Source: G965226155 sp965226155 (GTDB lineage: Bacteria > Pseudomonadota > Gammaproteobacteria > Eutrophobiales > Eutrophobiaceae). Taken from it: a stretch of DNA of 64,000 nt. Shown here piece after piece: positions 54,522 through 61,863 of the stretch. The position numbers were made by a program, and so were the translations under genes. Position 1 is the stretch's first letter. The number at the start of each line of letters is the position of its first letter. The stretch spans positions 310,001 to 374,000 of the forward strand of contig OZ245331.1 of assembly GCA_965226155.1 (NCBI GenBank), written 5' to 3'. Below the pieces are notes generated by a model, which saw only the letters and a list, made by a program, of their open reading frames with translations, made no database searches and was not told the DNA's origin.

Positions 54522-56186
54522 ATGGCTCAATACATATACAGCATGCTCCAGGTTGGCAAGATTGTGCCGCCGAAGCGTGAAATACTAAAAGATATCTCTT
54601 TATCATTTTTCCCAAACGCAAAGATCGGTGTGCTCGGTTTGAATGGTGCGGGAAAATCAACTTTATTACGCATCATGGCTGGTGTGGATAAGGAATTTGA
54701 AGGTGAGGCACGACCATTAGCGGGCATCAAAATTGGTTATCTTCAACAGGAGCCCGAACTTGACCCTGATAAAGATGTTCGCGGCAATGTCGAGGATGGA
54801 GTTCGCGAAATCAAGGCTCTATTGGACAAGTTTAATAAGATAAGTGCTGCATTTGCTGAAGAGGATGCAGATTTCGATGCGTTGATTGAACAACAGGGAA
54901 ATTTGCAAGAAAAGCTTGATGCTACCAATGCTTGGGAACTAGATCGAAAACTCAAAATTGCAGCAGATGCCCTACGCCTTCCAAACTGGGATATGGATGT
55001 AAGCAAACTATCAGGGGGTGAGCGACGCAGAGTCGCATTATGTCGTTTGTTATTGTTAGAACCCGATATGCTGTTACTGGACGAACCCACCAATCACCTG
55101 GATGCAGAGTCTGTCGCTTGGTTAGAACGATTCCTACTTGAATTCCCTGGCACTGTCGTAGCCATTACTCATGATCGATATTTTCTAGACAATGTCGCTG
55201 GTTGGATATTAGAACTGGACCGCGGACACGGTATCCCCTGGGAGGGCAATTATTCTTCCTGGCTGGAACAGAAAGAACAGCGTTTGATCATGGAAGAAAA
55301 GCAGGAGACTGCCAGAGCCAGAGCAATGAAAGAAGAATTAGAATGGGTGCGAGCAAATCCGAAAGCCCGCCAAGCTAAATCTAAGGCACGTATTGCCCGA
55401 TATAATGATCTCAGCTCAAGTGATTATCAGAAACGTAACGAGACTCGTGAGATCTATATTCCGCCTGGCGATAGACTCGGTGATCTCGTGGTTGAATTTT
55501 CTAACGTTCAAAAAGGATTCAGTGATCGTCTGCTAATCGATAATTTGTCTTTCCAGCTACCACCTGGCGGAATTGTTGGCGTCATCGGCCCGAACGGTGC
55601 TGGTAAGACCACATTATTCAAGATGATCATCGATGCAGAAAAACCCGATTCAGGTGCTATCCGTATTGGACAATCGGTTAAACTCGCCCATGTTGATCAA
55701 TTTAGAGATGATCTTGCTAATAACAAGACCGTGTGGGAAGAAATATCAGATGGACAGGATTTAATTACAGTGGGTAACTACCAGACACCATCACGCGCCT
55801 ACTGCGGTCGGTTTAATTTCAAAGGAAGCGAGCAACAAAAATTAGTAGGAGAGTTATCTGGCGGTGAACGCAGTCGACTTCACCTTGCAAAGCTATTGCG
55901 TAGTGGTGGTAATGTCTTGTTATTGGACGAACCAACCAATGACTTAGATGTAGAAACTCTCCGGGCCCTGGAAGAGGCGCTGCTGGAATTTCCCGGATGC
56001 GTGGTCGTCATCACCCATGATCGCTGGTTCCTAGACCGGATCGCCACCCACATCCTTGCATTTGAAGGTGATTCCGAGGTGGTCTGGTTCCAAGGTAATT
56101 TCGCGTCTTATGAAGCAGATCGACGCCAACGGCTAGGCAAAGACGCTGAAAACCCGCATCGTATTAAGTATAAAAAGCTGAAATAA
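54522..56186 (+). CDS. ettA: Energy-dependent translational throttle protein EttA (ABC-F)
   Basis: EttA binds the ribosomal E site and gates the start of elongation according to ATP/ADP. Two ABC domains are present with Walker A GLNGAGKST (about residue 39) and GPNGAGKTT (about 355), signatures LSGGERRRVALCRLL and LSGGERSRLHLAKLL, and Walker B MLLLDEPTNHLDAESVAWLE and VLLLDEPTNDLD. The EttA-specific arm lies in the first domain, and the linker is charged. The length of 554 residues matches E. coli (555), and the N-terminus (AQYIYSM.VGK..PPKR) aligns from the ATG. It is intact although boxed in by two IS elements, which have probably removed its native promoter. Confidence 0.97.
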   Translation: MAQYIYSMLQVGKIVPPKREILKDISLSFFPNAKIGVLGLNGAGKSTLLRIMAGVDKEFEGEARPLAGIKIGYLQQEPELDPDKDVRGNVEDGVREIKALLDKFNKISAAFAEEDADFDALIEQQGNLQEKLDATNAWELDRKLKIAADALRLPNWDMDVSKLSGGERRRVALCRLLLLEPDMLLLDEPTNHLDAESVAWLERFLLEFPGTVVAITHDRYFLDNVAGWILELDRGHGIPWEGNYSSWLEQKEQRLIMEEKQETARARAMKEELEWVRANPKARQAKSKARIARYNDLSSSDYQKRNETREIYIPPGDRLGDLVVEFSNVQKGFSDRLLIDNLSFQLPPGGIVGVIGPNGAGKTTLFKMIIDAEKPDSGAIRIGQSVKLAHVDQFRDDLANNKTVWEEISDGQDLITVGNYQTPSRAYCGRFNFKGSEQQKLVGELSGGERSRLHLAKLLRSGGNVLLLDEPTNDLDVETLRALEEALLEFPGCVVVITHDRWFLDRIATHILAFEGDSEVVWFQGNFASYEADRRQRLGKDAENPHRIKYKKLK

Positions 56187-56194
56187 TATTAATA

Positions 56195-57263
56195 CGCGGA
56201 TTCAACTTTGAAGTGCAACGTTGATGTTAAAAAAGACTTCATGTAGTGTTTTTGAATTAAGTGTTTTTCTGGGACGGTGATTGAGTTTTTTCATGACCAA
56301 GTTTAACTGCTTTTGTGTAATCGTGCTGGAGTCCATTTTCTTTGGGAAGTACTGTCGAATGAGACCATTGATATTTTCATTTAAACCCCGTTCCCAGGAG
56401 GCATAAGGATGTGCAAAATAGAACCCCGCGTTCAATTGTTGAGCAATAACCTCATGCTCAGCAAATTCTTTCCCATTATCCGAGGTGATCGTGTGAACCG
56501 ACGCCTTCATATTAGACAACAATCGCACGATAGCTTGCCTGACGGCAGAGGCAGTTCGTCGTTTCACATGTGCAAATCAAGGTGTACATCGACTTGCGCT
56601 CGCTCAAGGCGACCAGCGCCTGTCGATGGCCTTTGCCGATGACGGTGTCCACTTCCCAGCCACCGATGCGTGTCTTCCTGTTCACAATGGCTGGACGCTT
56701 ATCAATGCTGCCCTGATTCACCAGAACCCCACGACGTTGATAACTACCATAACGCTTCTTTCGTTTCTTCTGGCAACGCAAGTACCGGTACAGCTCACCG
56801 CCGTCTGCCTTGTCCTGGTATATGTAGTGATATATCCATTCATGACTCAGAGTAATACCTTCTCGTTTATGCAACCAGTCACTGATTTGCTCAGGACTCC
56901 ATTCGTCCCGCAGCCAGACCTCTACTCGCTCCCACAAGGTCGTGGGGAGTCGCTGTTGTTGGCTGGCTTCTCGACGCGCTTGCCGGAGCAACTGAGCTTG
57001 GCGGGGTCGATAGCCTCTCAAGCCACGGTTGCGTCTGAGTTCACGGCTAATAGTAGATTTATGCACGCCTATCAAGGCGGCTATGTCCGTTTGTGTATGT
57101 CCTGCTTTCATCAGGGCGCAAATCTGGTAACGTTGATGCTCGGTAAGCTGTGTGTAGTGTCTCATCTGTGCCTCTCTTTCTTGCTGGAACGAAAGGTAAG
57201 GATGCTACCGCAGCTTGCCGTTCGTGCCACCTAATTGAGTTGCACTTACAAATTGAATTCACG
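56195..57263 (-). mobile_element. IS30-family insertion sequence, copy 3 (inverted, frameshifted)
   Basis: The 1069-bp element has the same ends as copies 1 and 2; the single extra base relative to copy 2 accounts for the frameshift in its transposase. It begins 8 bases after ettA and ends about 94 bases before the peroxiredoxin gene. Confidence 0.92.
56202..57165 (-). pseudogene. IS30-family transposase, one-base frameshift
   Basis: It is nearly identical to the copy 2 transposase but has an inserted T in the codons for MYTLI (TTGATTTGCACA instead of TTGATTGCACA, near 56575). This moves the frame just after the first catalytic Asp region, so the second and third catalytic residues are on a separate frame ending at 56202. 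It also has GGWEVDTVIG where copy 2 has GDWEVDTVIG. It is inactive unless rescued by programmed frameshifting, for which I see no slippery heptamer. Confidence 0.87.
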
Positions 57264-57357
57264 ATAGAATAAAATAGTCATACGCGTAAAATAGTTACTA
57301 TCGACGAATATTTAACTGTTAACGTTATTTTGAACTTAATAAAAATCTGGAGGTTTT

Positions 57358-57900
57358 ATGTTTCAACCTATCAATGGGATGTTGGCAGTATCAGCTGCCA
57401 GTATATTTCTGATCTTGTCTGGCACTAGTCAATCTGTACTTGCATTAGAAGTGGGCGACAAGGCGCCTGACTTCAACCTGCCAGCCTCAGATGGCAATAC
57501 CTATACATTGTCTCAATTTCAAAACGAGAAACCCGTGGTAATTGCCTTTTTCCCAAAAGCCTTTACATCTGGATGAACTATTGAATGTAAATCACTGCGT
57601 GACAGTGGTAAGGAAATAAATCAGTTTGATGTTGCCTATTTTATGGCAAGTATTGATTCCGTTGAAGATAACACGGGATTTGCAAAGAAAAACGGCGCTA
57701 ATTTCCCAATTTTGTCTGATCCAAGCAAGGAAACAGTAATTGCGTACGGGGTGCTCCATGAAAAGGGGTTCGCCAGCCGGTGGACCTTTTACATTGATGC
57801 TGAAGGCACTGTTATTAAGATCGATAAAGACGTAAACCCTGTTACCTCTGGTGCAACTCTGGCCCAAAACCTGGAGGAATTAAATTTTCCGAAAAAGTAA
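57358..57900 (+). CDS. Exported peroxiredoxin, probable selenoprotein (Sec73 at TGA)
   Basis: A thioredoxin-fold peroxiredoxin of the AhpC/TSA-BCP type, 180 residues when the in-frame TGA at 57574-57576 is read as selenocysteine. The universal active-site motif P-x3-T-x2-C appears as P66-KAF-T70-SG-U73: the TGA sits exactly at the peroxidatic Cys. A normal Cys follows at 77 (U-x3-C, in TIECKSLRD). The frame continues without damage to the family's natural end (FASRWTFYIDAEG, LAQNLEEL). The N-terminus is a signal peptide (hydrophobic 8-22, possible cleavage after VLA29), so it should act on peroxides in the periplasm. GGAGG lies 6 bases before the ATG. The alternative is a nonsense mutation, but its position and the hairpin just downstream favour selenocysteine. 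Confidence 0.82.
57574..57609 (+). promoter_or_regulatory. SECIS-like hairpin downstream of the in-frame TGA
   Basis: After the TGA, 57591-57597 (ATCACTG) pairs with 57603-57609 (CAGTGGT): five Watson-Crick pairs CACTG/CAGTG plus a U-G and an A-U. The 5-base loop is CGTGA. There are 21 bases between the TGA and the loop, and G is the second loop base. Bacterial SECIS elements recognised by SelB are expected about 16-37 bases after UGA with a small loop containing G in its first two positions, so this fits. SelB binding is inferred. Confidence 0.65.
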
Positions 57901-58032
57901 ATGAATCTTATGATCATTTCTGACTCAAAAAAACAGGTATCTGGATATTGCACTGGGATTCCCAAATAGATTAGTATGTCCCCGCGTAACCTTCTAGACC
58001 AAACGTGAAAACACTTTGAGGAGAATTTAACA

Positions 58033-58410
58033 ATGAGCGTTAAAGACGATTCCAAGGCAAATGTAGAAGTTGCAGACTTACCATCAACCGGCCGTCGCAA
58101 ACTGATTAAAATGATGTTAGCTGCGGGACCAACATTATCTTTACTTGGTACAAACCAACAAGCGATCGCACAAGATGCAGCTGAGAAAGTCCCAACCACT
58201 GATCCAGTTGCCAATGCATTGGGCTATGTTGAAGATGCCACCACAGTAGATGCGGCAAAATACCCTGCCTTTAAGCAGGGAAGTATCTGCAAGGACTGCT
58301 TGTTGTATACCGACCCTAGTGCAGAAGAATGGGGCCCTTGCTCGTTGTTCCAGAACAGATTGGTTGCTGCAAATGGTTGGTGTGTCTCGTTTGCAAAACG
58401 CCCAGCGTAA
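58033..58410 (+). CDS. High-potential iron-sulfur protein (HiPIP)
   Basis: HiPIPs are small periplasmic 4Fe-4S electron carriers. Four Cys occur at 86, 89, 103 and 117 (C-x2-C-x13-C-x13-C), in SICKDCLLYTD, WGPCSLFQ and NGWCVSF; the last has the aromatic next to Cys usual in HiPIP. The N-terminus has a twin-arginine signal (TGRRKLIKMMLAAG) with cleavage near AIAQDA, as needed to export a folded cluster protein. GAGGAG precedes the ATG. It lies 132 bases after the peroxiredoxin in the same direction; whether they share a transcript is unclear. Confidence 0.9.
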   Translation: MSVKDDSKANVEVADLPSTGRRKLIKMMLAAGPTLSLLGTNQQAIAQDAAEKVPTTDPVANALGYVEDATTVDAAKYPAFKQGSICKDCLLYTDPSAEEWGPCSLFQNRLVAANGWCVSFAKRPA

Positions 58411-58438
58411 CGCAAGCAACTCATTTCCTGTTACTGCA

Positions 58439-61400
58439 CTAATCGTTAACTCTATACTCCCACTCCCGCCAACCTTGCAGGAGTGGGTAGTACAATCCAA
58501 GTTTTACAGGCCTGTCGTCCATCGCTTTCAAAATAGTGGCATATTTTTCTAGCTGTTCCTGGTAACGCTCCTGCTCCCGGTTTAGGAATGCGGTCTGATC
58601 TGTGGCCTCATGTCGGCCGGTCTTGTAATCAACTATCCAGCGCGTCCCATCAGTGTCGATGAATGTCCTATCGACTATGGCATTTACCAGTTTATTTTTA
58701 TAGATACCTGTGATTCGATATTCATTGTGCGGCTGAGTATGGTCCGTAGACAAAATCCATCTACCTTGATCGTCCTCAAGCATATTGATTAGCGCTTTTT
58801 CTACAAGGCTACTTGCCTGGTCGAGTTCTCCTTGCGGGACACCCATTTGTTCTAACAACGAACGGAAATAGCTTAAGTTTGATTTGATTCTGTCTTCGCT
58901 CCATGCATCTATACCTGTACGAGCCATCCATTGTATGCAGCGATGTACCACCGATCCGACATGCTTAATCGTCTCTCCTGCCCACTCATATTCAATAGCT
59001 TCTGCTTCGTAGTCATCATCAGCCAACTCACTAGTAAACGCATAGTTAAGATTTTCGGGTACTTCCGGCAATCGCCATTCTTGAGACAAACGAGTCAGTT
59101 CATGATCAGTAATATGGACAGAATTAGCATGACTATCATGGTCATCCATGGTCATAGCCTTTTTATAATGTTCATTTACAACTGGCCATAGATAATTAAG
59201 CAAGGAACGTGCTTCTGCTGTACATATCAACTCCCCATTCTTGTCTTCCCTTACTCTTACACCACCAAGCATATGAATAGATTTGCGACAACGAGTGATA
59301 GCTACATATAACAAGCGTGCGTCTTCATGAAAATTCTTTTGCTTATCTACTGACTGGATATATTCATATACTGGCGCGGCGTGTTTTCCCGCTTCGCGGA
59401 TCGGCGCCAGGATAAGATCATGACCTTCATCTACTCTCGGCCTCAACATCCACACTAATAAGTCACTGGTATCTGCACGTATACGCCTGCCTAGACCAGG
59501 CAGGATCACATGATCAAATTCCAGTCCCTTAGCCTTGTGCATAGTCATGAGCTGCATAACATTATCACCGACAGATACATCTGCTGAGGCAAACAACTGC
59601 TTGACCTTTTGTTTTAATATCTTCAAATCATTAATATCACCGCCGCTATCTAGCTGCTCAAGTAGATCAAGAAATGTGATAATGTTATTTAAGTCATTTT
59701 TATTTTCTAGAACCGCTGGTCCACCCAGAGCGCACCAGATAGATAAGATCGTTGCCCTTAATGGCCGACGGTTACGGTGTTTCATGACTTGTTGAAAAAT
59801 ATCTACTACTCGTTTTAGCCTAGCTTGTGCGCTCTCATCCAATTCGTTCACCACAGAAGGATTAATACATCTCTGCCAGATCAACTGATTCCTGTCTTCT
59901 CCTGCCAACAAAGTTAATGACTTCAAGTCCAAACCACACCAAGGCGCACGTAGCACACTCAGCCAGGCTATTCGGTCTGCCGGATGCAGCCATGCACGTG
60001 TCAGTGCCAACATGTCTTGAATGGCGGGACGTGATCCCAGTGATTCTATCTCTATTGCTCGAAATGGAATTGAAGCAGTCCGTAATAAAGGAAGAATCTC
60101 AACCAAATGGCTACGGCTACGGACTAGGATAGCAATGCTTGCCTGTGGCTCTTGAGATTTGATCTCTTCAATAATTTGAATAGTCTTTTTTGCTTCATGT
60201 TTGCCTTTATTGTTAAAACAAGGATGAATATTGATACTGTGTTCCGGCGTCGCATCGTTTGCAGCCAGTGATTGATGGAAACTGACTGCACCGCTTGTCA
60301 AATCATCATGCGCTGGAAAGATTTGGCTAAAACTGTCATTCACCCAATTTACAATTTGCTGGTTAGATCGAAAATTGACTGAAAGGAGTAAAGGTTCAAG
60401 TCTGACTTTTCCTAGTCGCTTTTTATGGAAGGTATTAATAAATTCCCCTACTTCAGCTTCGCGGAAACGATAGATGGATTGCATAGGATCGCCCACCATA
60501 AATAAACTGCGACCATCATCCTCTGACCATTCAGCTGTCAATCGTTCTAGCAATTGGTATTGGTTAACGGATATATCTTGGAATTCATCCACTAATAAAT
60601 GTTGTATTTGGTGATCAAGATACATAGCCAAATCGGTAGGCGCATCATCACTTCCTGTAGCAGTGACAGCTGCCTGCGCCATACCGATGAAATCAGTACA
60701 GTTCTGCTCTGAAAAAAGCAGATGAAGTTGCGCAGCCGATAAAGTTAGCAAACGACATAAGGCATTTACTACGTCCCATTCATCATCGGTATACCGGGCT
60801 GGCGGAAGCTTTTCGATTTCCCCAAGTAGAGATTCTAATCCATCAATGTCACGAAGCTGACTAATCAATCCCTGCATACGCTTCTTCATATCAGTGCGAT
60901 TAATGCTTTCACTTATATTGTCCGAAGCAGAGGGAAAACCGTTTTTCTTTGTATGTTGTATGCGCAAGTTCCCTTGTTTGGTCAAAAGCAACTCGGCGAT
61001 CCCATTCCACAGTGAGAGATCATTCGCAGAGGAGCCAGGTATTTTTTTAATGGATTGGCAATGGATAACTTTGCTTGGGTAACCCTCAGCTATCAGCTGT
61101 TCAGCTGCATACCGCAGGAGCTCACATAATTCAGAGCCATGTTCATCAGGAAATAATGATCGAATACGAACCAATTTTTCCTCTATGAGATTACCGAGGG
61201 ACTTTTCAATGTCTTCGCGTTGATGTGCTTGCAGGACATTAGCTAGCCATTGATCGCGCTTTTGAAGCATGCCTTTGATCAATGACTTAACTCTTGGAAG
61301 ATTATTGTCCAGATGTACTAATAATCTAGCAATGGAGTCCGACCATCCTTCATCACTCTCAAGTTCCAGTAATGTATTGATAGCAGCTTGTTCGTACAGG

Positions 61401-61852
61401 GGATCGGGGTCTTCGATAATCTTAGCTCTACCCCACATACCAGACAAGATTGGTGTCTGTCTGACGAGTTGAGTACAAAACGAATCGATAGTCTGGATTC
61501 GCATCCGACCCGGATTGCTCGTGATTTGCCATCCGAGCTGCTCATCCCGTACCAAGGCATCACGGGCTAGCATATATGTCTGTCGTGCTTGAGGTTGGTC
61601 TGGTGCTTCACCTACTCTGGCAATTTCAATCGCATTAAGGATCCTCCCCTGCATCTCTGCTGCAGCCTTCCGAGTAAAGGTTATAGCAACAATCTCTTCC
61701 GGCGTATTGACTAGCGACAACAATTTTAGGTAACGCTGGATTAATAATTCGGTCTTGCCTGATCCAGCAGGTGCTTGGACAATAAAAGAACAATCAGGCT
61801 GTATCGCTCTGGCACGTTGAGCTACATCAGGGATAGTTTTAGTAACGTCCAT
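58439..61852 (-). CDS. UvrD/Rep-family helicase with C-terminal nuclease (AddA-like)
   Basis: The 1137-residue protein has all superfamily 1A helicase motifs: Walker A QAPAGSGKTELL (about residue 30), TFTRKAAAEM, HLLVDEFQDIS, GDPMQSIYRFR, NFRSNQQIV, MTMHKAKGLEFDHVILPG and LLYVAITRCRK. It ends with a PD-(D/E)xK nuclease motif WIVDYKTGRHE (about 1080). This is the AddA arrangement, for processing double-strand breaks. It lies 11 bases downstream of a second nuclease gene, its likely partner. The pair is typical of gammaproteobacterial genomes annotated as UvrD-helicase plus 'probable DNA repair protein'. Confidence 0.9.
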   Translation of the reverse strand: MDVTKTIPDVAQRARAIQPDCSFIVQAPAGSGKTELLIQRYLKLLSLVNTPEEIVAITFTRKAAAEMQGRILNAIEIARVGEAPDQPQARQTYMLARDALVRDEQLGWQITSNPGRMRIQTIDSFCTQLVRQTPILSGMWGRAKIIEDPDPLYEQAAINTLLELESDEGWSDSIARLLVHLDNNLPRVKSLIKGMLQKRDQWLANVLQAHQREDIEKSLGNLIEEKLVRIRSLFPDEHGSELCELLRYAAEQLIAEGYPSKVIHCQSIKKIPGSSANDLSLWNGIAELLLTKQGNLRIQHTKKNGFPSASDNISESINRTDMKKRMQGLISQLRDIDGLESLLGEIEKLPPARYTDDEWDVVNALCRLLTLSAAQLHLLFSEQNCTDFIGMAQAAVTATGSDDAPTDLAMYLDHQIQHLLVDEFQDISVNQYQLLERLTAEWSEDDGRSLFMVGDPMQSIYRFREAEVGEFINTFHKKRLGKVRLEPLLLSVNFRSNQQIVNWVNDSFSQIFPAHDDLTSGAVSFHQSLAANDATPEHSINIHPCFNNKGKHEAKKTIQIIEEIKSQEPQASIAILVRSRSHLVEILPLLRTASIPFRAIEIESLGSRPAIQDMLALTRAWLHPADRIAWLSVLRAPWCGLDLKSLTLLAGEDRNQLIWQRCINPSVVNELDESAQARLKRVVDIFQQVMKHRNRRPLRATILSIWCALGGPAVLENKNDLNNIITFLDLLEQLDSGGDINDLKILKQKVKQLFASADVSVGDNVMQLMTMHKAKGLEFDHVILPGLGRRIRADTSDLLVWMLRPRVDEGHDLILAPIREAGKHAAPVYEYIQSVDKQKNFHEDARLLYVAITRCRKSIHMLGGVRVREDKNGELICTAEARSLLNYLWPVVNEHYKKAMTMDDHDSHANSVHITDHELTRLSQEWRLPEVPENLNYAFTSELADDDYEAEAIEYEWAGETIKHVGSVVHRCIQWMARTGIDAWSEDRIKSNLSYFRSLLEQMGVPQGELDQASSLVEKALINMLEDDQGRWILSTDHTQPHNEYRITGIYKNKLVNAIVDRTFIDTDGTRWIVDYKTGRHEATDQTAFLNREQERYQEQLEKYATILKAMDDRPVKLGLYYPLLQGWREWEYRVND

Positions 61853-61863
61853 TGCTAGATATG

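Larger units (their letters stand above)
53424..57263. mobile_element. Composite-transposon-like structure around ettA
   Basis: IS30 copy 2 (plus) and copy 3 (minus) enclose only ettA, with 30 and 8 bases of extra sequence. The outer boundaries carry the same type of end, so the whole 3.8 kb could in principle transpose using the copy 2 enzyme. The target-site test is uninformative because every IS end here shows CG. It may equally be two independent insertions beside a resident ettA. Only the arrangement is certain. Confidence 0.6.

Noticed and set aside
56560..56585. Programmed frameshifting in IS copy 3 transposase
   Set aside because: The frame break coincides with a single inserted T relative to copy 2, IS30 transposases are normally single-frame, and no slippery sequence is present.
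57240..57300. Hybrid promoter from the IS copy 3 end driving the peroxiredoxin gene
   Set aside because: TTGAAT is present at the end, but no -10-like hexamer lies 16-18 bases downstream.
57592..57867. Minus-strand ORF of 91 residues across the peroxiredoxin
   Set aside because: It overlaps a conserved coding region on the plus strand and shows no domain or ribosome-binding site.
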